Positions 41,503 through 50,786 are shown, counted from the stretch's first letter. The stretch: 64,000 bases of DNA from Oscillospiraceae bacterium (GCA_015063805.1 SVTK01000003.1:1-64000); one strand, 5' to 3'. Numbers and translations: made by a program. The notes: generated by a model not told the origin, from the sequence alone.

Positions 41503-42615
41503 TTACAGCTTGTCTTCCAGGGCGGCCAGGCCCAGTCGTAGGGCGGCCACGGCGCGGGCACGTTCCTCGGGGGTGCCGGTCTGCATGGCGGGAAGCAGGG
41601 TGCGGTAAAGGGCACCGCGGATGCTGGGATCCCGCTCCAGATAATCGCTGCCCCAAATGGGCAGAGTGCGGTCGATGATCTCAAGCTGCCACAGGCCCTC
41701 GCCGCAGGCGGCGGCAATGGCTGCGGTATTGGGGGTATAGCCCGGCTCCACCGCATCGGTAAGCAGTACCCGCAGAGCGGTGTCGCTTCCGTATCCGGCG
41801 GCGGTAATGTGCCCGCGCAGCGCGGCAATCACGTCGCTGTCTGCGGCGGCCCCCTCCACCGACACCCGATCCACCAGGTAGCGGCGGTGAGCGAAGGGGA
41901 TGCGCTTCCAATCGGTGACCCGACCGCCGTCGATCTCCAGCAGAACCGCGCCGCCGTAGCCGCATTCGTCATAGCTGCGGCCCACCAGACAGCCGCAGTA
42001 GGCGGCCAGGGTAGTGCCGAACTGCTTGGGCTCGGGGGGATTGTGCACATGCCCCAGGGCGGCATAGCAAAGCCCGCTGGCGGCAAGATCAGCCCCGGCG
42101 AGGGGGGCATATTTGGACAGGGGTACTCCAAGATCAGCATGGGCGCAGAGCACCGATGCCTTGCCTGCCGCCATCAGAGAGCGGCCGGCTAAGGGGGACT
42201 TTTCCAGCCGGTCGGCGGTGAAGCCGTAGCCCCATACCCGCAAACCGAGATCATCGAAGTCCACATAGTCCAGCTCTTCCCCGGTGAAAACGGTCACGTT
42301 TGCCGGGAAGCGGCCGCTGAGGTAGGTACTGCCCGCCACGGCGGCATCATGGTTGCCGGGGGCGATGACAAAGCGGGTGTCGGACATGGCGGTGAAGGCG
42401 TCGCAGAGCAGATTGAGGGTGTCCGCGGTGGCAAAGCCGTGGTCAAACAGATCCCCGGCAATCAGGATCACCGACACGCCTTCTTTTTTTGCGAAGGCCA
42501 GCATTTCGAGGAAGGTACGGCGGAGCTCATCCCGGCGAAGGAGACTTTCCTCCCGGGAAAGCAGGGAAAAGGGACTGTCAAGATGAATGTCCCCGCAGTG
42601 CAGAAGTTTAATCAT
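41503..42615 (-). CDS. yhaO: SbcD/YhaO-like DNA exonuclease (calcineurin-type phosphoesterase)
   Basis: 370 aa. Metal motifs: LLHCGDIHLDSPF (DxH), LIAGDLFDHG (GDxxD), APGNHDAAV (GNHD), CAHADLG and LGHVHNPP (GHxH). This is the Mre11/SbcD arrangement. ATG 42615 follows GGGAGACCGTTT. It is the first gene of the pair, 25 nt before yhaN. TTGCAC-17-TATAAT lies upstream (42689-42661 on the minus strand). Confidence 0.88.
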   Translation of the reverse strand: MIKLLHCGDIHLDSPFSLLSREESLLRRDELRRTFLEMLAFAKKEGVSVILIAGDLFDHGFATADTLNLLCDAFTAMSDTRFVIAPGNHDAAVAGSTYLSGRFPANVTVFTGEELDYVDFDDLGLRVWGYGFTADRLEKSPLAGRSLMAAGKASVLCAHADLGVPLSKYAPLAGADLAASGLCYAALGHVHNPPEPKQFGTTLAAYCGCLVGRSYDECGYGGAVLLEIDGGRVTDWKRIPFAHRRYLVDRVSVEGAAADSDVIAALRGHITAAGYGSDTALRVLLTDAVEPGYTPNTAAIAAACGEGLWQLEIIDRTLPIWGSDYLERDPSIRGALYRTLLPAMQTGTPEERARAVAALRLGLAALEDKL

Positions 42616-42937
42616 AAACGGTCTCCCGTGTTTGTATTGTAGTGGATATACTTATCCCTTATTATATCATTTTTTTCTCCTCCGTGCAACCGTTTTTGCG
42701 GGAAAACTGCGGGATTTTTCCCGGCTCATTTTAGATTTTTGTTGCTGGACACCTATAAATCTTATACACCTCTTATACACCGTCGAAATACACAAGGGAA
42801 TGTCCCGTCTTTGTTGAATAGTGCATTATTAAAGTACTTGTTCTGTATTTCGTTTAGCAAAACCCATTCCCCTAAAAGTATGATAGCGGAGGTTGATTCC
42901 TCCGCTGTTATTCAACATATCAGAATTTGCTTTACAA
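42616..42937. other. A+T-rich intergenic stretch with an 11-bp tandem repeat and a hairpin
   Basis: Holds the yhaO promoter, two tandem copies of TCTTATACACC (42760-42781), and the hairpin AGCGGAGG / CCTCCGCT (42885-42906) that may end the methyltransferase transcript. No further gene is visible; the base composition shifts to A+T-rich here. Confidence 0.6.
42661..42689 (-). promoter_or_regulatory. Promoter of yhaO-yhaN
   Basis: TTGCAC (42689-42684), 17 nt, TATAAT (42666-42661) on the minus strand. Confidence 0.75.
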
Positions 42938-43540
42938 TCATTTTTTCTCCCAAGTTAATAGATACCTGAAGTGAAGTCCATATCTGATTGTATGCCCGCA
43001 TAAATTATCATTACAAATTCGTCTAACTTCATCCATTGTTGGAAAATTATACGATACGTCAATATCCAGTGTTTCAGCGTCCATATTTTGCTTGATTATC
43101 GAAATAATTCTACTGGGTATAACTCTTATCAATTCCAAAACCCAATCGATAAAGCTGGAAGGCTTTGCAAGCCCCACGATAATCAGCACACCATTATGTT
43201 CCAAGAGCTTTTTCGCTTTTTCGATAGCATTCAGCATATCCATATGATGGATAGATGCAACAAAAACGATTGCATCAAATTTATCGCCATTTGCATCAAA
43301 TTCTTCAAAAGTTGTCTGCACAAACTTTATATTGTCATAAACATTATGATTGTTTGCTTTTTGTATGGACGAATAGGACGGGTCTATCCCAAGGATATGG
43401 TTTTCGGGTGTTCTCAATGTTATGGCTAAAGTGCCGTTGCCACACCCTATATCAAGAATTTTGTTTCGCTTGCCTACCCTTTTTGAAATCCAGCCGTTGT
43501 AGGCATAATTGTGATTCCAAGGTGCTTTTTTGTCTTTCAT
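42938..43540 (-). CDS. Class I SAM-dependent methyltransferase (A+T-rich, probably acquired)
   Basis: 200 aa. SAM-binding motif I is ILDIGCGNGTLAITL (about residues 29-43) and the post-I acidic residue is in LGIDPSYSSI; DAIVFVASIHHMD is motif IV with HH. Substrate unknown. ATG 43540 is chosen; TTG 43561 in frame would add seven residues. Codon use is A/T-ending (AAA, AAT, TTT, ATA) unlike the G+C-rich neighbours on both sides, which points to horizontal acquisition. Confidence 0.8.
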   Translation of the reverse strand: MKDKKAPWNHNYAYNGWISKRVGKRNKILDIGCGNGTLAITLRTPENHILGIDPSYSSIQKANNHNVYDNIKFVQTTFEEFDANGDKFDAIVFVASIHHMDMLNAIEKAKKLLEHNGVLIIVGLAKPSSFIDWVLELIRVIPSRIISIIKQNMDAETLDIDVSYNFPTMDEVRRICNDNLCGHTIRYGLHFRYLLTWEKK

Positions 43541-43743
43541 TTTACCACCGTATGCATCCAAAATTCAAGTTTTATGAGCCCTGTTTACACATACAGTATA
43601 CAATGTATTTATGAATATTTCAAGGTAATAGGAATAATACCTGAGTTTCCTTCGGCCTTGCTCTTGCAAAAATGTTTTTGTGCGAAATCGACGAAGATTT
43701 TTTCAACAGCAAATATCAGAAAAGGGATTTTTTCCCCGTGTGC

Positions 43744-43772
43744 TTGCAAATCCGGTGGGGATGTGGTATGAT
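43744..43772 (+). promoter_or_regulatory. Promoter of the VanY-like lipoprotein gene
   Basis: TTGCAA (43744-43749), 17 nt, TATGAT (43767-43772). Confidence 0.7.
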
Positions 43773-43806
43773 ATGAGTATTCCCATACCGAGGAGAGTGA
43801 TCTTTG

Positions 43807-44697
43807 ATGAAGCAAGCTGCTGCAGCCCTGGCTGTTGCCATGTTTTTTTTGACAGCCTGTGGGGGAAATGTATCCCTGCCCGCCGATCTCCCCCTGACTG
43901 ATACCCCGCCCGCGGTTTCCGATCCGATGCAGACTCTGCCCGAGGAAACCACAGCGGCCCCTGCAACAACGGAGGCACCTGCCACCACGGCAACACCCGC
44001 AACGACGGCAGCTCCCGCGACCACGGCAGCACCCGCAACGACAGCAACACCCGCAACGACAGCAGCACCCGCGACCACATCAGCTCCTGCCACCACAGCG
44101 GCTCCTGCCGCCACAACCGCGCCCAATGCTAACCTCACGGCCAAGGGCTTTCCCATCACAGTGGTGGATGGCGTGACTTATGTGGACGGAACGCTCATTG
44201 TCAACAAGACATACGATCTGCCAGCGGATTATCCCCAGAAGTCTCTCACTCCTGAGGCACTCAACGCATACTGGACCATGAAGCAGGATGCCGCGGCAGT
44301 GGGATATACCATCAAATCCATCAGCGATTACCGCTCCTACTATGACCAGCGGTATATCTATAACGGCTACGTGGCCCGGGACGGTGTGACGGCGGCTGAC
44401 CGCTATTCGGCCCGTGCCGGCCACTCCGAGCATCAGTCGGGGCTGGCCATCGACCTCAACTCCACCGCCTGGGATTTTGATCAGACCCCCGAGGCAAAAT
44501 GGATTTCCCACAACTGTGCTGCCTACGGATTTGTAATTCGCTATCCTAAGGGGAAAGAGGAGGTCACGGGGTATATGTACGAGCCCTGGCACATTCGCTA
44601 TGTGGGCAAGGAACTGGCGGCGAAGCTCTATTTGGGAGACGGACAGTTCACCACCCTGGAGGAATATTTCGGCATTACCTCGGCCTATGCCGACTGA
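43807..44697 (+). CDS. D-alanyl-D-alanine carboxypeptidase (VanY/LAS family) lipoprotein
   Basis: 296 aa. Lipobox FFLTAC in MKQAAAALAVAMFFLTAC, then a stalk of about ten ATTAAP/ATTATP units like those of the discoidin proteins. The catalytic domain (about 120-296) has the LAS-family Zn motifs SEHQSGLAIDLN (HxxxxxxD) and EPWHIRYVG (ExxH). Trims D-Ala from peptidoglycan stem peptides at the outer face of the membrane. ATG 43807 is preferred; an in-frame TTG one codon earlier also fits the GAGGAG site. The shared stalk suggests the same envelope layer as the surface proteins. Confidence 0.9.
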   Translation: MKQAAAALAVAMFFLTACGGNVSLPADLPLTDTPPAVSDPMQTLPEETTAAPATTEAPATTATPATTAAPATTAAPATTATPATTAAPATTSAPATTAAPAATTAPNANLTAKGFPITVVDGVTYVDGTLIVNKTYDLPADYPQKSLTPEALNAYWTMKQDAAAVGYTIKSISDYRSYYDQRYIYNGYVARDGVTAADRYSARAGHSEHQSGLAIDLNSTAWDFDQTPEAKWISHNCAAYGFVIRYPKGKEEVTGYMYEPWHIRYVGKELAAKLYLGDGQFTTLEEYFGITSAYAD

Positions 44698-44706
44698 ACA
44701 TCAAAG

Positions 44707-44734
44707 AAAGTGCCGCGCAGCTGCGCGGCACTTT
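44707..44734. terminator. Bidirectional terminator between convergent genes
   Basis: A 13-bp perfect stem AAAGTGCCGCGCA / TGCGCGGCACTTT with T runs on both strands serves the lipoprotein (plus) and the PHP protein (minus). Confidence 0.92.
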
Positions 44735-44747
44735 TTGTTTGTATTTG

Positions 44748-47700
44748 TCAGCGGTTGTTCTGCTTGCGCTTGTTCTTGATGGCAAGGGTCAGCAGGGTTC
44801 CGCCGATACCGATGGCGGCACCTGCGGCGGCGGAAGCCGCACCGAGTGCGGCCGCAGCGGCGGGATGCATGCCTTTCTTCTCGGGTTTGCGGGAGCGGCG
44901 TACCTGCTTTTTCTGCATCTTCTTGATGCGACGTATCTCGACAGTCGCAGGCAGATGTGCCCGGGAAAGGGGGATCTGTGCAGGCGATGCCGTGCCGGGA
45001 GCAGGTTCGGCGGCATCGTCGATGCAGGCGGAGGTGGCCGTCATGCCGCCTCGGTAGCAGTAGCGCAGAGCGCGGTCTTCGGTGGGCTGTTTGCCGGCAT
45101 CGGCGGCGTAGTTCCAGTGCACCCGGCTGATCACCTCGTCCCCCATGCGCAGGTCCAGTCTGCGGCTCAGGGCGTGGCTGCCCGAGAGAGGCGAACGGTC
45201 GATGAGAATCAGGCTTTCACCCTCGGTCAGATCGGTGCCGTAGCGGGCGTTGAAATCATCGGCGGTGAGGGGGGAGCCCTCCTCACGGAGCCAAAGGGTG
45301 ACGGTGCTGCGGGGCTGGATGGTGATGCCGTCCAGGGGATGGCAGTGGGCGGGAAGGGGAGATTTTCCGGTCTTGGTCCATTGCCGGAGCGTGACATCGT
45401 CCAGCACCAGAGGCGTGTTGCTGTGGTTGAAGAGCACCGCATAGGTGAAGGGATTTTTCACCTCGCGCCCGTCGGGCAGGGTCACGGGAGAGCTGTCGGG
45501 GAGCACCTCAATGATGGAAATCGGGGTGAGGAGCAGGTAGTCGGCGGCGGTGTACTGCCGACGGCCGGCACGGCCCCGCAGGATCACACTGACACGGCGT
45601 CGACCGGCCAGGTTGGGGAAGGGACGCTCTGCCGCGGCCGATTCACCGGGGGCAAGGCTGCCCAGGGGAACGGTGTAGTAAGGCTTTGCGGTGGCGGTGC
45701 AGAACCCGTCCTCGGGGGTGAGGTAGAACTCGGCGACAAGGCCGGTGAGCTTTTCCTCGCCGCAGTTGCGGAAGGTGACGGTGACCAGATTGGGCTTATC
45801 CCCGCCGGTCAGTGCCAGGGTAGTCTCGGTGACGGAGAGCTGGTCTCTGCCCTCGATCCACACGGGTGCGCTGACGGTGTAATCCCCCGGCAGGGTGGGA
45901 TTGATGGCCTTGATATAGTAGTAATCAAACTCGGCAGGAATGTGAATGCGCTGCTCGAAGTGCTGGAGCGCCCCTACGTCCCACTCGGCAACGGCGATGT
46001 TGTCCTCGCCCATGAGACGGATTACGCCAAGTCCTTCGGGACGGTCGGTGTCCATGCGCAGATCCACCGTCAGCAGATCGGCGGCGGGAATGCGGGAGCC
46101 CAGCCATGCTCCGTTGACGCGGAAGCGGAGGTGCAGGGTGGGGTCAGAGGTGGTGTAGGTGCGGCGGGCGCGGATGGCCTCGGTGATGTTCTGTCTCGTC
46201 AGAGCGGGGGCCAGCACATAGCCCGTCTGGGTGGTGGCGGTGGTCCAGTTCTTGCCGTGGTTGTCCTCGTTGGAAACGGGAGCCACATGCCAGCCCCGGG
46301 ACAGGGCCAGGGCGTGCATTTTGTCATAGGATGGGGATTTGATCTCATCCAGGCAGACAAGAGCATCGGCCTCGGGGGTGCGGTGGCCGAACTCGTCGAA
46401 GTTGCCCCAGGAATAGCCGGGATGGTTGAACATGGCAATGGCGCGGGGATCATCGGCCAGCCTCTCGAAGAGCGTGGGCATATCCATGTTACGGATGTCA
46501 AAGTGAATAAAATCGCTCTCCAGTACGTTCATGTGGCCCCAGTAGCCGGTTTCGTTGTTCCAGGTCATCTCCCATCCATGCAGAACGGTATAGCGGCCCG
46601 GAATGTTTTGTTCGGCGGCAATCCCTTTCTGTGCGGCATAGCGGTCGGCGGTAAGGTAGTGACCGTGGTCGGTAACGGCGAAGTAGTCGGCCCCGCCCTC
46701 GTCCCGGGCGTAGAGCATGGCCTCCTCGGGGGTGCCCATGCCGTCCGAATCACCGGTATGGGAATGGACCTCACCACGGTAGCAATGCATCAGCTCGGGG
46801 GAAGTGATCTTCACATAGGTGACGGTGCGGGAGGAATTGCCCAGGCAGTCGTAAAGCTTGAGGGCCAGCTTGTGCTTGCCTTCCTTCAGCTTTTCCAGGC
46901 GGCACGTTACCCCTTCTGCGGTCCAGATTGCCTTGTGGCTGATGTCCATGCCGTCAAGATACAGGTGGCTGCGGTAAGCATCCACCCCGGCACGGTCGAA
47001 ATATGCTGCTGAATATTCCACCGCTTCTCCCGAAAATGCGGCATAGCCGTTGTCGGGGGTGACGGCGGTGACGGTGGGACCGGCATTGTCAATGAGAGCC
47101 GCTGAGAGGGGCAGCGCAGTGACGGTACAGCCGTTGTCGGCTTCAATGGTGAAGTCCAACTTCTCAAGACGGGCCAGGAGTGCGGGGGGAAGGGTCACCG
47201 ACCAGATGCCGTCGTTTTCCTTGCCGTCGAAGCGGAGAAGATTATCACCATCCTGCAGGCAAATGCCGGATGCACGGACGGGCGTGCCCACTACCTGCCA
47301 TTTGAGGGTGAGTGCACCCTCTGCCAGAGGATATTCGGCGGGGAGCTCCAGGGGGAGGATGGCGGCGGGACGGAGGGAAAGATCGGGAATGCACTGTCCC
47401 GGGCCAAGGATGCCGGGGGAAACTGCCGCGGAGGAATTGATCATCCGCACCGCCGCGCCGCCAAAGGGATCGGGCTGCCACAGGGTGGCGCGGCGCACAG
47501 GGGTGTCGCAGGTCCAGGGACCTTCGGACACATCGTTGATGGTGACGCGGCTGACGGCATCAGCCAGGTTTCCTCCGAGGGGAACGATGCCCAAAGTGAT
47601 CGTATCCCAGGGACGGAAAATTGGGAAAACATCGAAATCGGGGTTGTTGTGCCAGTTGCCCGCTTCATCTGCGGCGCAGGCCTCAACCCGGACGATGCGG

Positions 47701-48299
47701 CCCGCGTTCTCTTCTACATCACTGTGGTGCTTTTTGAGCTGGGCGCAGAAATCTTCTTTGGTCAGGCAGGGCTTTTCCTCATCGTGAGTCAGCGCGTAGG
47801 CGATCCAGAGGGCAGCACAGGAACGGGGCGGGAGGATTTCCTCGCCCTTGCGGGGGGCAATGGGAAGCACATTGACCTTTCCCTCCTCCCCGATTTTGCC
47901 CCGCTTCCACATGATCTGATAATTTGCCAGATCAATGGGCATGAGGGTGGTGTTGGCCACCTCAACATAAGGGACGCGCATGGCACCGGGGCGGAGATAC
48001 AGCTCGGTGATGGCGATGGGGGACAGATTGATGGGACGGAGGGAAACAGTATATTCTCCCATGGCCGTCAGATCGGCATACAGGGTGTAGGTGATGGCAT
48101 CGGCGTGGGCTGCAGGGGTCAGAGAGCCCTGCCACAGACGGAGGTCACCGTACTCCTCCACCGGGAAAAGACTGTGCTTTTCCCCGCCGCAGAGAACAGA
48201 GACCGACTGTACCGAAAGCTCGGCTGCTGCCATAACCGTGAACACAGCATCTGCGGCGGCACGACAGGGCGGGGCATGGTAAAAACGGGGAGCGGACAT
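44748..48299 (-). CDS. Giant PHP-domain metallohydrolase with lamin-tail-like domains and C-terminal membrane anchor
   Basis: 1183 aa from ATG 48299 (AAAGG eight nt upstream). No ordinary signal peptide is visible at the N-terminus. A lamin-tail-like beta domain (about 90-180; AITELYLRPGAMRVPYVEVA, MPIDLANYQIM) is followed by beta-rich modules to about 500. The PHP/CehA-like domain (about 510-740) has HCYRGEVHSHTGDSDG, YFAVTDHGHYLT and AMFNHPGYSWG. More beta modules and a second lamin-tail-like domain (ISIIEVLPDSS, FNHSNTPLVLDDVTL) follow. The end is basic (MQKKQVRRSRKPEKKG) then an Ala-rich helix and KNKRKQNNR. Likely a surface-attached phosphoesterase-type hydrolase; the substrate is unknown. 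Confidence 0.75.
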   Translation of the reverse strand: MSAPRFYHAPPCRAAADAVFTVMAAAELSVQSVSVLCGGEKHSLFPVEEYGDLRLWQGSLTPAAHADAITYTLYADLTAMGEYTVSLRPINLSPIAITELYLRPGAMRVPYVEVANTTLMPIDLANYQIMWKRGKIGEEGKVNVLPIAPRKGEEILPPRSCAALWIAYALTHDEEKPCLTKEDFCAQLKKHHSDVEENAGRIVRVEACAADEAGNWHNNPDFDVFPIFRPWDTITLGIVPLGGNLADAVSRVTINDVSEGPWTCDTPVRRATLWQPDPFGGAAVRMINSSAAVSPGILGPGQCIPDLSLRPAAILPLELPAEYPLAEGALTLKWQVVGTPVRASGICLQDGDNLLRFDGKENDGIWSVTLPPALLARLEKLDFTIEADNGCTVTALPLSAALIDNAGPTVTAVTPDNGYAAFSGEAVEYSAAYFDRAGVDAYRSHLYLDGMDISHKAIWTAEGVTCRLEKLKEGKHKLALKLYDCLGNSSRTVTYVKITSPELMHCYRGEVHSHTGDSDGMGTPEEAMLYARDEGGADYFAVTDHGHYLTADRYAAQKGIAAEQNIPGRYTVLHGWEMTWNNETGYWGHMNVLESDFIHFDIRNMDMPTLFERLADDPRAIAMFNHPGYSWGNFDEFGHRTPEADALVCLDEIKSPSYDKMHALALSRGWHVAPVSNEDNHGKNWTTATTQTGYVLAPALTRQNITEAIRARRTYTTSDPTLHLRFRVNGAWLGSRIPAADLLTVDLRMDTDRPEGLGVIRLMGEDNIAVAEWDVGALQHFEQRIHIPAEFDYYYIKAINPTLPGDYTVSAPVWIEGRDQLSVTETTLALTGGDKPNLVTVTFRNCGEEKLTGLVAEFYLTPEDGFCTATAKPYYTVPLGSLAPGESAAAERPFPNLAGRRRVSVILRGRAGRRQYTAADYLLLTPISIIEVLPDSSPVTLPDGREVKNPFTYAVLFNHSNTPLVLDDVTLRQWTKTGKSPLPAHCHPLDGITIQPRSTVTLWLREEGSPLTADDFNARYGTDLTEGESLILIDRSPLSGSHALSRRLDLRMGDEVISRVHWNYAADAGKQPTEDRALRYCYRGGMTATSACIDDAAEPAPGTASPAQIPLSRAHLPATVEIRRIKKMQKKQVRRSRKPEKKGMHPAAAAALGAASAAAGAAIGIGGTLLTLAIKNKRKQNNR

Positions 48300-48409
48300 G
48301 AAGATCACCTTTCTTTCTGTAGCGTATCGCGGCGGGCAAATCAGTCCATCCGCGGCAAGAAACTTTTTTCCATTATACCATACCCCGGTGGGAATGGCAA
48401 GACTTTATC

Positions 48410-48438
48410 TTTACAAAGTGACTTTTTTGTGCTACAAT
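48410..48438 (+). promoter_or_regulatory. Promoter of mscS
   Basis: TTTACA (48410-48415), 17 nt, TACAAT (48433-48438). Confidence 0.8.
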
Positions 48439-48486
48439 ATAGTGTGCTCTCTTTCCGGGAGAAATATTATACAAGGAGATTTTGTT

Positions 48487-49290
48487 ATGCCGATTGCCCT
48501 TTCCACCGTGCTGACCGTGCTGGTCAATATTGGCACAAAGCTGCTGTTTGCGGCTGTCGTTTTTGTCGTTGGTGTTCTGCTGATCAGACTGGTTCTTAAG
48601 CTTTGGGGAAGATCCAAGGCCTATGAACGCATCGATCCTGAGATGCGCAGCTTCCTTGACAGCTTCATCAAAATTGCTCTTTATGTGGTGCTGATCGTTA
48701 CCATCGTACCGATCCTTGGCATTGAGATTGCCTCCATCATCACCGTGCTGGCCACCGCAGGTGCCGCCATCGGTTTGGCACTGCAGGGCTCTCTGTCCAA
48801 CCTGGCCGGCGGCATTATGCTGGTTTTCCTCAAGCCCTTCCACATCGGCGACTTCATTGAAGCTGCCGGCCAGTCGGGGACGGTGCGGGAGATCACCATT
48901 TTTTACACCGTTCTGACTACCGGTGACAACAAGCGGGTTATGATCCCCAATGGCAGTCTCATGGGGTCTGCCATTGTCAATGCTTCCGCCGAGGAGCTTC
49001 GCCGTGTGGATTTGACCTTCACTGTGGCCTACGGCACCGATCCCGATCAGGTCAATGCGCTTCTGCTTGAGGCTGCAGAGGCCGATGAGCGGGTTCGCCA
49101 GGATCCCAGCCCCTTTGCCCGCCTTACTGCACAGAACGATTCCTCCCTGGGCTTCACCCTGCGGGTTTGGGTTGAGTCGGGAAAATACTGGGATGTGTAC
49201 CACGATCTGCTCCACGATGTTCATAATCGGATGATTGCCGCAAACATCGAGATTCCTTTCCCCCAGCTGGATGTACATTTGGATAAATAA
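48487..49290 (+). CDS. mscS: Small-conductance mechanosensitive channel (MscS family)
   Basis: 267 aa, typical minimal MscS. Three membrane helices: about 5-30 (TVLTVLVNIGTKLLFAAVVF), 58-80 and the pore helix TM3 at about 90-125 (ATAGAAIGLALQGSLSNLAG), then FHIGDFIEAAGQSGTVREI and IPNGSLMGSAIVN of the beta domain. Releases solutes on osmotic downshift. ATG 48487 follows AAGGAGATTTTGTT. Confidence 0.93.
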   Translation: MPIALSTVLTVLVNIGTKLLFAAVVFVVGVLLIRLVLKLWGRSKAYERIDPEMRSFLDSFIKIALYVVLIVTIVPILGIEIASIITVLATAGAAIGLALQGSLSNLAGGIMLVFLKPFHIGDFIEAAGQSGTVREITIFYTVLTTGDNKRVMIPNGSLMGSAIVNASAEELRRVDLTFTVAYGTDPDQVNALLLEAAEADERVRQDPSPFARLTAQNDSSLGFTLRVWVESGKYWDVYHDLLHDVHNRMIAANIEIPFPQLDVHLDK

Positions 49291-49296
49291 TGTCAG

Positions 49297-49323
49297 AGGA
49301 TGCCGTGCCTGCCGCGGCATCCT
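49297..49323 (+). terminator. Terminator of mscS
   Basis: Stem AGGATGCCG / CGGCATCCT then TTTTTTG. Confidence 0.85.
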
Positions 49324-49422
49324 TTTTTGTTGCCCGAAGGGCACAAGATCTGTGTCGGCGTCATAAAATGCAGCTGAATGGGGAAATGTGTAATGAAGGA
49401 CATCTTCCGTCGGGAATTGCGC

Positions 49423-49451
49423 TTGCAAAAAACGACGGAATGTGATAAGAT
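49423..49451 (+). promoter_or_regulatory. Promoter of cinA
   Basis: TTGCAA (49423-49428), 17 nt, TAAGAT (49446-49451). Confidence 0.65.
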
Positions 49452-49481
49452 AGAACAAACAAAACCAAAGAGGTGATCACG

Positions 49482-50747
49482 ATGAACATCAAAACTGCCG
49501 AAATTCTCTGCGTGGGGACCGAGCTTTTGCTGGGGGATATTGTCAACACCAATGCCGCCTATCTCGCCCGCGCCCTGGCATCCATGGGGATATCGGTTTA
49601 CCACCAGGCCGTGGTGGGGGATAATCCCGAACGGCTTCGGGAAGCCATGGAAACCGGCCTCAGTCGTGCCGATCTGGTGATCACCAGCGGCGGCCTGGGG
49701 CCCACCTGTGACGACCTGACCAAGGAAACGGCGGCAGCCTGCTTCGGCCGGAAGCTGGTCTGCCACGAACCGTCTCTTGCTTATATCGAGGGCTTCTTTG
49801 CCCGCCGCGGCAAGGAGATGACCCCCAACAACCGCAAGCAGGCCATGATGCCCGAGGGGGCATATGTGCTGGCCAATCCCCACGGCACCGCGCCCGGAGT
49901 TGCCATTGAGGAGGATGGGCGCGGGGTCATGATTCTGCTTCCCGGTCCCCCCCGCGAACTGATTCCCATGGTGGAGAACGAGGTGCGCCCATTCCTGGCC
50001 GCACGAACCGACTGCGTTCTGCTCAGCCGCAACCTCCATCTCTTCGGGATCGGTGAGTCTGCACTGGAGGATATCCTCCGGGAGCGGATGGAGGCCTCGG
50101 TCAACCCTACCCTCGCGCCCTACTGTGCCGACGGTGAGGTCAGACTGCGCATCACCGCAAGGGGAAAAGACGAAGCCGAGGCTGCTGCCCTGTGCGATGG
50201 GGAGGAGAAGTTCCTGCGCAGTTCCCCTGTGGCACCCTATATCTATGGGGTGGATGTGGGCTCCATTGAAGCTGCCCTGGTGCCGCTGTTGGCGGAGCGC
50301 GGGCTTACTTTGGCCACCGCCGAATCCTGTACCGGAGGGCTGATTGCCAAGCGGCTTACCGATGTGCCCGGCGCCTCCGCTGTTTTCCCCGGCGGCGTGG
50401 TGTCCTACGCCAATGAAGTGAAGGCCAAGGTGCTGGGGGTGGATCCCGATACCCTGGCGGCCCACGGCGCGGTGAGCGAACCTGTGGCAATGCAGATGGC
50501 CCGGGGTGTGCGGCTGGCCACCGGTGCCGATATCGGCATCAGCACCACGGGGATTGCCGGCCCCGGGGGAGGTACCCCCGAGAAGCCGGTGGGCACCGTC
50601 TGGCTGGGCATTTCCACGCCGGAAGGGGAGAGGGCACGTCTGCTCAGCCTGGATCCCCGGGCTGACCGAAAGTATATCCGCACCTGCGCCGCAAGCCATG
50701 CTCTCTACGGTGTGCTGGCCCTTTTGCAGGGGATTGAACTTTCTTGA
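49482..50747 (+). CDS. cinA: CinA family protein (nicotinamide-nucleotide amidase / molybdopterin-binding domain)
   Basis: 421 aa, the full two-domain length. The N-terminal MoCF-like domain (about 1-165) has AEILCVGTELLLGDIVNTNA and ITSGGLGPTCDDLTKE. The C-terminal deamidase domain (about 255-421) has LATAESCTGGLIAKRLT, FPGGVVSYANEVK and GIAGPGGGTPEKPVGTVW. NMN deamidation for pyridine-nucleotide recycling. ATG 49482 has AAAGAGGTGATCACG. Confidence 0.93.
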   Translation: MNIKTAEILCVGTELLLGDIVNTNAAYLARALASMGISVYHQAVVGDNPERLREAMETGLSRADLVITSGGLGPTCDDLTKETAAACFGRKLVCHEPSLAYIEGFFARRGKEMTPNNRKQAMMPEGAYVLANPHGTAPGVAIEEDGRGVMILLPGPPRELIPMVENEVRPFLAARTDCVLLSRNLHLFGIGESALEDILRERMEASVNPTLAPYCADGEVRLRITARGKDEAEAAALCDGEEKFLRSSPVAPYIYGVDVGSIEAALVPLLAERGLTLATAESCTGGLIAKRLTDVPGASAVFPGGVVSYANEVKAKVLGVDPDTLAAHGAVSEPVAMQMARGVRLATGADIGISTTGIAGPGGGTPEKPVGTVWLGISTPEGERARLLSLDPRADRKYIRTCAASHALYGVLALLQGIELS

Positions 50748-50758
50748 AAACGTTGTGG

Positions 50759-50786
50759 AAAAAGGCCATAATCGAGAGGCCTTTTT
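50759..50786 (+). terminator. Terminator of cinA
   Basis: Stem AAAAAGGCC / GGCCTTTTT with a 10-nt loop and T tail. Confidence 0.85.

Noticed and set aside
41478-41828. 117-residue N-terminal extension of the YhaN-like ATPase
   Set aside because: It is Pro/Ala-rich, overlaps the yhaO reading frame and lies before a good ribosome site at the internal ATG 41477.
42760-42781. TCTTATACACC repeats as transposon ends or DnaA boxes
   Set aside because: The similarity to a mosaic end or to TTATCCACA is partial, there is no transposase or replication gene nearby and no matching inverted copy.
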